42,189 bases of DNA, taken from positions 1-42,189 of IMG/VR virus record IMGVR_UViG_3300009502_000093; one strand, 5' to 3'. Under the pieces are notes generated by a model. That model saw only the letters and a program-made list of their open reading frames with translations, was not told the DNA's origin and made no database searches. How positions within the stretch are numbered: the stretch's first letter is position 1; each line of letters starts with the position of its first letter. Source of the DNA: a virus. Both the position numbers and the translations under genes were made by a program. Positions 1 through 7,981 of this stretch are shown one piece after another.

Positions 1-185
1 TCAAAATTATTCCAACCATATTTTTTAATGGCATCATAAAATTTTCTATTTTCTTTTTTGTATTTTTCTTTGTGTTGTTTTAATCTTCTAGGCCAATTTG
101 AGTCAAATCCAATATAACATTTACCATTTATTTTATTTACAGATTTATAAATGGTACATATATTTTTATCAAATTTTGTCATCAT
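1..185 (-). CDS. GIY-YIG homing endonuclease, N-terminal part (runs off the window)
   Basis: This is the first 61 codons of a gene that continues beyond the left edge. The protein carries the GIY-YIG nuclease core: TIY at residues 11-13, KCYIGF around 23-27, a candidate catalytic arginine in WPRRL (33-34), and the family-typical FYDAIKKYGWNNF at 49-61. Members of this family cut DNA at a specific site and spread their own gene by repair; T4 I-TevI and the Seg proteins are relatives. The start ATG at 185 overlaps the TAA of gp15 by one base (TAATG) and is followed at once by a second ATG. The DNA-binding C-terminal half is not visible, so target type and intactness are unknown. It appears free-standing after gp15 rather than inside an intron. 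Confidence 0.85.
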   Translation of the reverse strand, partial: MMTKFDKNICTIYKSVNKINGKCYIGFDSNWPRRLKQHKEKYKKENRKFYDAIKKYGWNNF

Positions 186-1189
186 TATACTCTAGGTGTT
201 TCGGTTATCGTTGTAGTGTATGTGTATGCACTATTTGCATTGGCAGTAATTGGATTAGGTGTGACTACGACCTTAGCCAACTGAGTAGGATTCACACTAT
301 AACTGTTAAATGTATATTGTGCATTAGTAATGGTACCTACAATATTTGCGGTTGAAACAAAATTACCAGTAATATTATTTAATACCAACACAGAATTAGG
401 TTGTAATTGTGTGTGATTCCAAGCAACGACTTTTCCTGATGCTATAGGATTATTTTTATTTCCCTGATAAACAGTTTCACCCATCTGATAATTACCTACA
501 CCATTATTATAAACATTAAATGCAACTGTACCAAATGTTGACATATTATAAACATTGGTAATGGCTGTTTCAATTAGACCAATATTATTTGTTTCACCAC
601 CAAATATATATCCTTTTACTGTAAAATTTAATGTCCAAATAATCAATCTGGTATCATTTTCTCTACCACCTTCATATTCTACATTATAATCAACTGAATT
701 AAAAACAACGGGTATTTCTTTAATGACACCTAATTCTGGTATCATATTTAATTTAATTGTATAATCAGGAGTAAAGTAAGGTAATATGTGTTCAATAATT
801 TGTATACCATCTTCTATATTTCTAACATATAAGTACAATGAGAAATCAAAATTATATGGTACAGGATTATACTGAGAAGAAATTGTTCCAGTAGTAGAAT
901 TTTGTCCAAAATTTTTAGTATTAGTATTTTGTTTACGGGATGCATCATAACTCATACCGTTTAATTCAAAAGACATTCTAGGTAAAGTTAATTGAACTTT
1001 TTTGTCTAAGTCGGGATCATCTTGAATTCTCATAACATATCTTTCTTTTGAAGCATATGCAATTGGTACAATAAATCTTTCTTGCTCTAGATTATTTTGA
1101 TCATAACGAATCATGGTAATATTATTAAATAAATTACCAAATCCTAAAATAAGTTTTCTTATGCTTCTGTTATAGAATGTATTAGCCAT
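185..1189 (-). CDS. 15: Tail sheath terminator / stabiliser gp15, copy 1
   Basis: This 334-residue protein resembles T4 gp15, the hexameric terminator that caps the sheath and tube and joins tail to neck. The N-terminus has FYNRSIRKL, GNLFNNI and PIAYASKERYVMR, matching the T4 pattern (FYNSSFRRY, GDLFSNI, PITYASKEHFMMK), followed by QYNPVPY and YLYVRNIEDGIQIIEHILPYF. I place the start at the ATG at 1189, which overlaps the TGA of gp14 (TGATG); an in-frame TTG one codon upstream is possible but unnecessary. The C-terminal third (from about residue 225) has a GNY..GETVYQG module also present in gp14 and in the second gp15. A paralogue lies at 7982-9079. It is the last visible structural gene before the GIY-YIG gene. 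Confidence 0.9.
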   Translation of the reverse strand: MANTFYNRSIRKLILGFGNLFNNITMIRYDQNNLEQERFIVPIAYASKERYVMRIQDDPDLDKKVQLTLPRMSFELNGMSYDASRKQNTNTKNFGQNSTTGTISSQYNPVPYNFDFSLYLYVRNIEDGIQIIEHILPYFTPDYTIKLNMIPELGVIKEIPVVFNSVDYNVEYEGGRENDTRLIIWTLNFTVKGYIFGGETNNIGLIETAITNVYNMSTFGTVAFNVYNNGVGNYQMGETVYQGNKNNPIASGKVVAWNHTQLQPNSVLVLNNITGNFVSTANIVGTITNAQYTFNSYSVNPTQLAKVVVTPNPITANANSAYTYTTTITETPRV

Positions 1190-2073
1190 CAAATATTACC
1201 AAATGGATTAGTTTCAGATGTATCTATAATAATATTTGCCGAATTAGAAATATACAGATTATCATAATTCTCTTTAATCGCAGGGTTTTGTAATGGATCA
1301 AACGTAGCTAATGTGTAATGTGCGTTACTTGACGCACCAATAATAGTAATGTTATCTGTAAATTGTCCATATATATTCGTTACAGTTAATAACAATGAAG
1401 GTGCATACCATGATTGAACTGTAGCAGATGTAAACGCATTAGCCAATGTAGAATCGTTTGACTGGAAAACAATTTCTGTTGTTGTGTAATTACCAGTTCC
1501 GTTTGCAGAAACATTAAGATTTAATGTGTAAGCAGAATCAGTAACAACTGCATCAATATCGGGTATACCAGTAGAAATGACTTCTTGTGAATACTTGAAT
1601 TTTTCAAGTTCCAATTCATAAAAGTAAGGGACTTTTCTTCCAAGCATAGCCATATCTTTATTTTGATTTGTGAATTTAATTTCAAACAATTCACCTGTAC
1701 CATTTAGAAAAGGTACATAAATCAAATCACCTTCACGTGGTCGTGTAAATGTATTTTGAGGAACACGCTCTGTAAATGATCTTTTTGAAACAATAACATT
1801 AATGTTATTTTTAATTTCAAGACCAAATTTTGAAAAGAATTCTTTTTCACCCATGTACTCGGTCGCATTTGACAAATACATTTCTAGCGTAAACGCTGTT
1901 TTAAATTTCTTAATTGGATCTTCACCAAATAATAAATCCCGAGCCGCGTCATTATCGTTAGGTAAATAATATGCATCAAAACCTTGAATTTTAATAGATT
2001 CAATAATAATATCCTCTATCACACGTTGTTCGTTTTTAGCGGAATAGTTAGAAAAGTATTGAGAAGTTGCCAT
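1189..2073 (-). CDS. 14: Neck protein gp14
   Basis: This 294-residue protein is a T4 gp14-like neck protein; gp13 and gp14 close the filled head and form the tail docking site. Supporting motifs are FSNYSAKNEQRVIEDIIIE, GFDAYYLPND, LLFGEDP and REGDLIYVPFLNGTGELFEI, which are characteristic of gp14 in aquatic T4-like phages. Residues from about 190 onward form an added module (TGNYTTTEIVFQS ... ITIIGASSNAHY) that recurs in both gp15 copies. Unlike in T4, gp14 does not directly follow gp13: some 7 kb of gp15 copy 2 and fibre genes lie between. An exact late promoter box lies about 24 bases upstream of the start, just after a strong terminator, so gp14-gp15-endonuclease looks like a separate late transcription unit. 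Confidence 0.85.
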   Translation of the reverse strand: MATSQYFSNYSAKNEQRVIEDIIIESIKIQGFDAYYLPNDNDAARDLLFGEDPIKKFKTAFTLEMYLSNATEYMGEKEFFSKFGLEIKNNINVIVSKRSFTERVPQNTFTRPREGDLIYVPFLNGTGELFEIKFTNQNKDMAMLGRKVPYFYELELEKFKYSQEVISTGIPDIDAVVTDSAYTLNLNVSANGTGNYTTTEIVFQSNDSTLANAFTSATVQSWYAPSLLLTVTNIYGQFTDNITIIGASSNAHYTLATFDPLQNPAIKENYDNLYISNSANIIIDTSETNPFGNI

Positions 2074-2096
2074 TATGTTTCCGTTTGTTTATCAAC

Positions 2097-2104
2097 TATT
2101 TATA
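2097..2104 (-). promoter_or_regulatory. T4-type late promoter box for gp14
   Basis: The minus strand reads TATAAATA here, identical to the T4 late consensus read by the gp55 sigma factor with gp33 and the sliding clamp. It lies between the terminator at 2111-2134 and the gp14 start at 2073, at a normal promoter distance. No -35 element is expected for this class. Confidence 0.75.
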
Positions 2105-2110
2105 CGCAAC

Positions 2111-2134
2111 AAAAAAAGCACCCGAAGGTGCTTT
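2111..2134 (-). terminator. Strong intrinsic terminator after the 213-residue gene
   Basis: On the minus strand an 8-bp stem AAAGCACC / GGTGCTTT with a UUCG tetraloop is followed by a run of seven T (three of them part of the stem). It lies 26 bases past the stop codon of the 2160-2801 gene and upstream of the gp14 promoter. It is the clearest terminator in the window. Confidence 0.9.
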
Positions 2135-2159
2135 CTCGATAAAGAGTGACCGTCTATAA

Positions 2160-2801
2160 TCAGATCGGCACTTCTTCCCACTGGAACGAACCCCAGAAAC
2201 CTGCCGTGTTAGACGCAGTTGATGTGTAGATCGAAGCAGCATAACCTGGAGGAATAACCAAACTACCTTCTAAATCGTACATACCTTGAATTTGACCAAA
2301 AACAGTAATAGCACCAGTACCAACAGTACCTAAAATGTGTGCAGGTAATGCAGCAGTCGAATATGTAATGGTAGCAACAGAATACGCCAGTGCAGTTGGA
2401 GCAGAACCACCAAGAAACAAGTTACGAGTCGTTGCCGCAGTAGTTGTTGCTACAGCAGAAACAACACCAAGAGTTGTTAAACCATAAGTGATAGCCGCAG
2501 CAGGTGTAACCGGAAATGACAAACCAACTTTGTTCAGTACCAAGTTGTTCGAGTTACCTACAGGATTATACAATACTAAGCCTGTATAAGCCGCAGCCGA
2601 AGCAACGATACCAGCAGAAGTAACAGAAGCCGCAGGTGATGTTGCTAAAAATAAGTTACGGCGATATGCAGTTTCGTAATAACGACCATGCAGTTCTGAT
2701 ACAATGGTGTCACCCAATTGACCGGCACGAGCAGGTGATTGTAAACCTGCTGAAATTGATGTGGTAGTCGCTACTGGACCGACCTGGTTTTGAATAAGCA
2801 T
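2160..2801 (-). CDS. Virion protein of unknown function, probably abundant
   Basis: This 213-residue protein is rich in Ala, Thr, Gly and Ser with short hydrophobic beta-like stretches, and has no signal peptide or catalytic motif. The N-terminus has GLQSPARAGQLGDTIVSELHGRYYETAYRRNLFLA; proteins with a similar [AR]AGQ.G...V.ELHGRYYE opening occur in phage structural regions, but I know no assigned function. It starts at ATG 2801 behind a good AAGGAG site 9 bases away. Two overlapping late promoter boxes lie upstream and a strong terminator lies downstream, so it can be made from its own short mRNA, as expected for a protein needed in many copies. It is visibly more GC-rich than its neighbours. 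A head or tail decoration protein is one possibility (inference only). Confidence 0.7.
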   Translation of the reverse strand: MLIQNQVGPVATTTSISAGLQSPARAGQLGDTIVSELHGRYYETAYRRNLFLATSPAASVTSAGIVASAAAYTGLVLYNPVGNSNNLVLNKVGLSFPVTPAAAITYGLTTLGVVSAVATTTAATTRNLFLGGSAPTALAYSVATITYSTAALPAHILGTVGTGAITVFGQIQGMYDLEGSLVIPPGYAASIYTSTASNTAGFWGSFQWEEVPI

Positions 2802-2846
2802 TTTGTAAAACTCCTTAGAATTAAATACACTATTATGTGTGTTAGT

Positions 2847-2860
2847 TATTTATATTTATA
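2847..2860 (-). promoter_or_regulatory. Tandem overlapping late promoter boxes
   Basis: The minus strand reads TATAAATATAAATA: two exact copies of TATAAATA sharing two bases (2853-2860 and 2847-2854). They lie about 46 bases upstream of the ATG at 2801, between the stop of the 450-residue gene and the ribosome binding site. Confidence 0.75.
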
Positions 2861-2872
2861 AAACTTCTAAAT

Positions 2873-4225
2873 TTACTGCTGGTTAATAAACAGAGAAGCA
2901 TCATTTCTCATCTGTGTCGGTTCGTCACCCAAATACGGTTGCGGATTAATTGCTGCACTGCTGTACCCATTCATTTGAGCAGCCATAATACGTGGTAATT
3001 CATACAATTGCTGGTTCATGATCTTCATTTCTTGTAGAATAAGACCTAAAATTTCAATTTGAGATAGACCTTCATATACAGACGTATCTTGAACACTAAT
3101 GGATACTTGATTATTGAAACCACCAGTAGCAATCGGTGCATTACCTGTTGTTGCTGAACCTAATGCAGCATTACTTGTTGGTATTGTTCTGTTAGATATG
3201 GTTAAATCGCCTAACATCGTTGAGCCAATTCTTCTTGTCAATCCAGTTGGATCAACCGCACCCGCTAATAATGGGTTAGATGTCGGGGTAGCACCCACCG
3301 CAGCAGAACTACCAACACCCAAAGTACCAGCAAGACCACCTGTGACAGTAGCAGTACCACCAACCTGAACAACGTTCATACCCAATTGAGCAGTCGTAGC
3401 GGATATTCCTGCTCCGTTGATACCTATTAGGTTTTGGCCTGTAAACTGTGCAGCGGCATTTCTTAAATAATATGTAAATTGGCCTTGAGCAGTGGCGATT
3501 ATTCTGGCATATCTACCTGTTACTGGTATAACATAAGATGTAGGTCCAGTAAGTGTGGTACTCAACGCCCCCTGTGCCGTCTGAAATGGACCTTGTGTAA
3601 ATGTTATACCATCATTACCGAATTGCACACCGCCGGTAGCAGCAAAAGTTGAGTTGGTGGTTAGGTGTATGGTCTGATACCCTGTGGTATCAATAATTGT
3701 TTGACCACCAGTAGCAAGTTGAACAGTAGTAATTGCAGTTGGTGCATCCGACAGAATAAACGCACCTGATGCATCTTGTTTAATACCTGAGTTCTGCAGT
3801 TGCAATTTGACATTCAACGGGGTATTATTAGATTCGTCCATCGCTAAAGCGACTTTATCTACTGGTGAACTAGCAGTAATTGAATTACCTGTTATAATAA
3901 TATTACAAGAATTGGTAATATTTTGTATATTATAACGAATGAATAACGTATCCGATCTTACTGAATATAAACCAACAGTATCAATTTGTGTTTGTAACGA
4001 CAATTCATTTATTTTTTCTACTAATAATGGTGTCCAATTTACGTTATCATTACTACCTTCTAGTATAATGATACCTGACCATAAGTTTGATGTATTTGAA
4101 TTTGATATTTGTACTGTGAAAGATGCAAAACCTGTCGTATTTAATACCGTACCAACACCAGTCGTAGATGCTGTAATATTTAATAAAATAGATTGATCGG
4201 GTAGTTGTTGACCTATAAAACTCAT
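2873..4225 (-). CDS. Virion structural protein, fibre-associated, unknown role
   Basis: This 450-residue protein has two similar beta-rich units in its N-terminal part: ILEGSNDNVNWTPL near residues 53-66 and GVQFGNDGITFTQGPF near 198-213, each typical of immunoglobulin-like or fibre-decorating domains in phage virion proteins. A Gly/Ala/Thr-rich middle follows. The C-terminus changes character, with a helical stretch GLSQIEILGLILQEMKIMNQQ and a charged end (GDEPTQMRNDASLFIN) that could be an oligomerisation or docking segment. The ATG at 4225 is one base past the stop of the 105-residue gene, and its GAGG site lies inside that gene. It belongs to the second fibre block; a direct role in adsorption is inference. 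Confidence 0.65.
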   Translation of the reverse strand: MSFIGQQLPDQSILLNITASTTGVGTVLNTTGFASFTVQISNSNTSNLWSGIIILEGSNDNVNWTPLLVEKINELSLQTQIDTVGLYSVRSDTLFIRYNIQNITNSCNIIITGNSITASSPVDKVALAMDESNNTPLNVKLQLQNSGIKQDASGAFILSDAPTAITTVQLATGGQTIIDTTGYQTIHLTTNSTFAATGGVQFGNDGITFTQGPFQTAQGALSTTLTGPTSYVIPVTGRYARIIATAQGQFTYYLRNAAAQFTGQNLIGINGAGISATTAQLGMNVVQVGGTATVTGGLAGTLGVGSSAAVGATPTSNPLLAGAVDPTGLTRRIGSTMLGDLTISNRTIPTSNAALGSATTGNAPIATGGFNNQVSISVQDTSVYEGLSQIEILGLILQEMKIMNQQLYELPRIMAAQMNGYSSAAINPQPYLGDEPTQMRNDASLFINQQ

Positions 4226-4226
4226 A

Positions 4227-4544
4227 TTAACTTACCTCAATTGATGAAATTACAACATCTACTGATTGTGATGAAGTCACTGCAATTGAATTATTCTGCT
4301 GAACTATAATTTTACTGGCGTCAACAACGTTAAGACTGAGACCAGCAGGAATGGATAAGTTTGATATAATATTTGCTGAAGTTGTTGAGGAAATTATTTT
4401 TACGTTAGCAATCGCAGTATTTGCTGTGTTGTTGCATATGATCATACCGACTATTGTTGCTTGAACATTAGTAGTATTTGGTGTATAAACAACAGTATTT
4501 GCTGTTATATTGTTTGAAATGTAATTTAGATAGTTTATTGGCAT
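4227..4544 (-). CDS. Small beta-rich virion protein, paralogue 1 of 3
   Basis: This 105-residue protein has alternating hydrophobic residues suggesting an all-beta fold: VVYTPNTTNVQATIVGMII, CNNTANTAIANVKI, LSIPAGLSLNVVD, NSIAVTSSQSVDVVISSIEVS. The same layout (short N-terminal strand, 'SN.T...A.V.V', 'P.G..L.V', final 'S...DV..S..E') occurs in the genes at 13844-14194 and 18441-18767, so they look like paralogues. Each follows a fibre-like gene. No Shine-Dalgarno is visible before the ATG at 4544; instead a perfect TATAAATA ends five bases upstream. Function is unknown; a fibre-junction or decoration subunit is a reasonable guess. Confidence 0.65.
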   Translation of the reverse strand: MPINYLNYISNNITANTVVYTPNTTNVQATIVGMIICNNTANTAIANVKIISSTTSANIISNLSIPAGLSLNVVDASKIIVQQNNSIAVTSSQSVDVVISSIEVS

Positions 4545-4549
4545 GTTAT

Positions 4550-4557
4550 TATTTATA
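4550..4557 (-). promoter_or_regulatory. Late promoter box overlapping the end of the 515-residue gene
   Basis: The minus strand reads TATAAATA, with the TAA stop of the upstream fibre gene inside it. It ends only 5 bases before the ATG at 4544. If used as a T4-type late promoter, transcription would begin at about the start codon, giving a nearly leaderless message for that gene and a normal leader for the 450-residue gene. Confidence 0.5.
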
Positions 4558-6100
4558 CAATAAAGGATTGAGCCAAAGCGATTTTGGCAATATCGACAAG
4601 ACCCTTTGAAGGTCCGTAAGCAACAAAAAGTGATGTGGAAACGTTGGCATTTGCACTCACTAAGGTATTATTTGATGTATAATAAGATAACCTGATTGTG
4701 TTGGATAAGTAACCTGTCGTATTAGCAAAGATGACAGAGTTTGCTGTGTAACCAGATGCTGATGCTAGTGTGTTAGCGTATGTATAAGATGCCTGTGCTA
4801 ATATATTCGCAGAGTTTGCTTGATTGAATGCTGAAACTGCATATTGATATATTACGGCATCATTTGCTTGTAAGAAGGTATTGGCAGAATATGCATAGGC
4901 ATTGATAGTATTTGCATAATTACCCAATTCAATACCATTATCATAAATTCCTGATGCGTATACATTACCAGAAATTCCAACACCACCAGTAACAACTAAA
5001 GAACCACTCGTTGTATTAACACTAGGTACATTAGGATAAATCAATATATTATTGTTCGATGCAGAAACACGCATCAAATCATTACCAATATTTTGACCAT
5101 TTACCGCAAAAACTATATCATTCAAATAACCAGTAGATAGTACTAATTTACCACCGCCAGTTGATGTATTTCCAGTTACGTTTAAATATCCATCGTTTGG
5201 GCCAAGTAATGTATAACCTGGATAAGCGTAAGTACTACTACCTAAACCTAAATCAAGAAAACCATCCATTAAGGTGCCATTATCCGATGTTAGGAAAACG
5301 TCAGATGAAGAATTTGCACCAGAGTTAATATTTTGATGATTAACACCAGCATAACCATTATAATTAGCGGTGAACTGTGTTATTAATTGAGGGTCAACAA
5401 AATAACCTGTTGGAATACCTGCATATAATGCATTAAAACCATTACTTGAATAACCAAAGAATTGACCAGTATTACCAGAGACTTGATAGGATATTACGTT
5501 ACCTGTAAAGGATACGTTGCCTTGTACAGTTAAATTTTGTTGAATTATGACGTTACCTGATACAGTACCACCTTGTTTACTAAAATAAGTTGCATCACTA
5601 TAAGACTTTAATCCAGTATTAGCAGTATCAGTATATGATTTTGATGTAGATAATACTAAAGCATCATTTGCCTGTAGAAATGTATTTGCAGTATCGGTAT
5701 ATGATTTGGATGTAGATAATACTAAAGCATCATTTGCCTGTAAAAATGTATTTGCTGAATATGAATATGTGTTTACTGTATTTGCTAAATCATAAGCACC
5801 TTGTGCTATTGAGTTTGCTGTATTTGCTTTATTAAATGCAGATTGCGCTAGAACGTTTGCTGAGTTTGCTTGAGTAAATGCCGCAGCGGAACCAATAACT
5901 GTAGAATTGGCTGCAACAAATGCCGCCTGAGCAAAGGATAATGGTGCGAGATAATTACCGCCAGCAGTAACACCGTCTTGTACTGATATTAATTTTTGAT
6001 CTGTGTCTACAATCAATTCAGCCAATGGACCAGTATACGATGCTGTTTGAGCAGTCGTACCTCGTCTGACTTGAACTATTAGTGAATTATTTGCTGACAT
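4553..6100 (-). CDS. Tail-fibre-like protein with Asn/Ala repeats
   Basis: This 515-residue protein begins with a virion-attachment type domain (VQVRRGTTAQTASY ... AELIVDTDQKLISVQDG ... GG) common at the N-termini of phage fibres. Residues about 60-170 are rod-like repeats of the type A[FY]..AN.AN..AQ.AY, including a 22-residue unit duplicated almost exactly. A central globular part has NINSGANSSSDVFLTSDNG and DGYLNVTGN, related to the 574-residue protein at 27473-29197, then a SGSLVVTGGVGISGNVYA motif, more rod repeats and a distinct C-terminal domain. The start has an AGGA site and a late promoter box 26 bases upstream. It is likely part of a trimeric fibre; the receptor-binding part cannot be located with certainty. 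Confidence 0.75.
   Translation of the reverse strand: MSANNSLIVQVRRGTTAQTASYTGPLAELIVDTDQKLISVQDGVTAGGNYLAPLSFAQAAFVAANSTVIGSAAAFTQANSANVLAQSAFNKANTANSIAQGAYDLANTVNTYSYSANTFLQANDALVLSTSKSYTDTANTFLQANDALVLSTSKSYTDTANTGLKSYSDATYFSKQGGTVSGNVIIQQNLTVQGNVSFTGNVISYQVSGNTGQFFGYSSNGFNALYAGIPTGYFVDPQLITQFTANYNGYAGVNHQNINSGANSSSDVFLTSDNGTLMDGFLDLGLGSSTYAYPGYTLLGPNDGYLNVTGNTSTGGGKLVLSTGYLNDIVFAVNGQNIGNDLMRVSASNNNILIYPNVPSVNTTSGSLVVTGGVGISGNVYASGIYDNGIELGNYANTINAYAYSANTFLQANDAVIYQYAVSAFNQANSANILAQASYTYANTLASASGYTANSVIFANTTGYLSNTIRLSYYTSNNTLVSANANVSTSLFVAYGPSKGLVDIAKIALAQSFIV
5622..5753 (-). repeat. Two tandem 66-bp repeats within the 515-residue fibre gene
   Basis: Positions 5622-5687 and 5688-5753 are head-to-tail copies that differ at only a few bases. 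They encode two copies of a 22-residue unit (ANTFLQANDALVLSTSKSY plus TDT). Such exact repeats can lengthen or shorten a fibre rod by recombination without losing frame. Confidence 0.85.
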
Positions 6101-6125
6101 TGTATTCCTAGATTAGATATGATAG

Positions 6126-6133
6126 TATTTATA
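6126..6133 (-). promoter_or_regulatory. Late promoter box for the 515-residue fibre gene
   Basis: The minus strand reads TATAAATA, overlapping the TAA of the upstream 614-residue gene and lying 26 bases before the ATG at 6100, a normal spacing for a T4-type late promoter. Confidence 0.7.
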
Positions 6134-7973
6134 GAGAACCATAATCATATTGTACGGTACTTACAGTCATACCGATCCAACCATAATCGACATATGGACT
6201 AAAAGTAATTAAAGTTGTTCCTCCTGAACCGCCAGTATTTGCTTTATTAAATGCTGCTTGTGCTAATATATTCGCAGAATTTGCTTTATCAAAAGCAGAA
6301 GCAATACTTACATTTTGTGTGTTATTGACCGAAAACAATACTGAAATATTTGCAGAATTGGTGTTTGCTTGAGTAAAAGCGCCAGTTCCTATTGGTTCTG
6401 CATTTGCTTGATTGTAAGCAGATTGTGCTAGAACATTAGATGCATTTGCTTGAGTATAAGCATTTTGAGCAACAACATTAATTGTATTCGAATAATTATA
6501 AGAATTCGCTGCGAGTATTGATGATGCGTTTGCTTGATTCCATGCTGATTGTATATTCGTATTTTGTGTTGCGTCAATACCAAATATTACAGATATATTT
6601 GCTGCGGCAGTATTGGCAATTAGATTTGCTGTATTTGCTTGTATATATGCTGCATTTGCAGTCGTCCTAGCATATGCATCTGTAGCAACACCAGCAGTAG
6701 TCTGTGATGTTCCATCAGGAAATACAATACCACCAGAAGTTGTATATATTGTCGGTACTGTAATGTTCGCAACAATTAAAGTATTGTTTGAAGTCGTGAA
6801 TGATAACGCAGATACGTTAGAAGTGTATCCTGTGCTGTTTGCAAAGATAACCGAGTTTGCTAATAATCCAGTCAGACTAGTTGCCGTATTTGCTTTATTA
6901 AATGCTGCCTGTGCCAGTACGTTTGCTGAGTTCGCTTTATCAAAAGCAGCATTAGCAGTCTGTCTGGCATAACCATCATTTGAACTACCACCAGCAATCG
7001 TATTTGCAAATGCATATGCAGATTGTGCTATTGTATAAGCAGTATTTGCTAATATGTATGCAGTCTGTGCATTAGTATTTGCTGTATTCGCCTGACTATA
7101 TGCTGAATAAGAAAATACATTAACTGTGTTGGCAAAGTCAAAAGCACCTTGTGCTAGTATATTTGCAGAGTTTGCTTTATTAAATGCTGATTGGGTAAAT
7201 GCTGAATTTGAACTAATCCAAGTATTTTGTGTAGAATCAACGCCTTGAGTTATTACTGTATTGGATTGTGCCGAATTAGCAACACTATAAGCAGAATATG
7301 AATATGTGTTTACTGTATTAGCAAAAGCATATGTAGATTGTGATAATACGTTGGCAGAATTCGCTTGAGTAAATGCTGATTGAGTAAATACATTAACTGT
7401 ATTGGCAAAAGCATATGCAGACTGAGCAAGTATATTAGCTGAGTTAGCTTTATCAAAAGCTGCTTGAGTGAATGTAGAAGAACCAGCAGCATTCGCAGCA
7501 TTATAAGCAGCCTGAGCCAAAATATTTGCTGAATTTGCTTGTGTAAATGCTGCATTAATACTTGTGTTTTGAGTATTATTAACGTTTATTAATAATGCAA
7601 TATTAGCAGAAGCAATATTCGCAACGGAATATGCAGAATTAGCATAAGTCCAAATTACAGCATCGTTTGCTTGTAAAAAAGTATTAGAACTGTATGCATA
7701 TGCATTAACTGTATTGGCAAAAGCATATGCACTCTGAGCAGTCAATAATGCCAAGTTAGCAGTATTTGATGCATAGTATGCAGCATTTGCAACGTTTGCT
7801 GCTGAAATTCTTGAAACAAATGTTTCTGTTGCTAAACGAGTTCCACCTAATGTATAACCATCATGTACTGTTAATGCATAACTCGATATATCAATAATCA
7901 ACTCGCCATCGGCTCCAGTAGTATTTGCTACTACCGTATTTGCTGCCCTTTTGAATTGTATGACTCTTGACAT
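6129..7973 (-). CDS. Long rod-like tail-fibre protein built of AN.AN..AQ repeats
   Basis: This 614-residue protein opens with the same attachment-type domain as the 515-residue fibre (QFKRAANTVVANTTGADGEL, then VHDGYTLGG around 36-45). Nearly all the rest consists of about twenty degenerate repeats of the form A[FY]..ANSAN.LAQ.A[FY]..ANT, which suggests a long fibrous trimer rod. A short non-repetitive island (VIFANSTGYTSNVSALSFTTSNN) interrupts it near residue 375. The C-terminal ~35 residues after a GGSGG linker (YVDYGWIGMTVSTVQYDYG) look like a small cap. The AAGG site upstream is weak, and the gene starts 9 bases after gp15 copy 2. Similar repeats occur in fibre genes of aquatic T4-like phages. 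Confidence 0.75.
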   Translation of the reverse strand: MSRVIQFKRAANTVVANTTGADGELIIDISSYALTVHDGYTLGGTRLATETFVSRISAANVANAAYYASNTANLALLTAQSAYAFANTVNAYAYSSNTFLQANDAVIWTYANSAYSVANIASANIALLINVNNTQNTSINAAFTQANSANILAQAAYNAANAAGSSTFTQAAFDKANSANILAQSAYAFANTVNVFTQSAFTQANSANVLSQSTYAFANTVNTYSYSAYSVANSAQSNTVITQGVDSTQNTWISSNSAFTQSAFNKANSANILAQGAFDFANTVNVFSYSAYSQANTANTNAQTAYILANTAYTIAQSAYAFANTIAGGSSNDGYARQTANAAFDKANSANVLAQAAFNKANTATSLTGLLANSVIFANSTGYTSNVSALSFTTSNNTLIVANITVPTIYTTSGGIVFPDGTSQTTAGVATDAYARTTANAAYIQANTANLIANTAAANISVIFGIDATQNTNIQSAWNQANASSILAANSYNYSNTINVVAQNAYTQANASNVLAQSAYNQANAEPIGTGAFTQANTNSANISVLFSVNNTQNVSIASAFDKANSANILAQAAFNKANTGGSGGTTLITFSPYVDYGWIGMTVSTVQYDYGSL

Positions 7974-7981
7974 TTGATACC

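Noticed and set aside
1190-1192. TTG start for gp15 at 1192
   Set aside because: The next codon is an ATG overlapping the gp14 stop (TGATG), the usual coupling arrangement here.
2802-2872. Search for a tRNA or small RNA in the intergenic gaps (2074-2159, 2802-2872, 10634-10725, 17180-17229)
   Set aside because: The gaps are under 100 bases and hold only promoter boxes, ribosome sites and the two hairpins already listed; no cloverleaf pattern was seen.
5622-7973. CRISPR-like regular repeats
   Set aside because: The repeats are coding, degenerate, in frame and without spacers; they encode fibre rod units.
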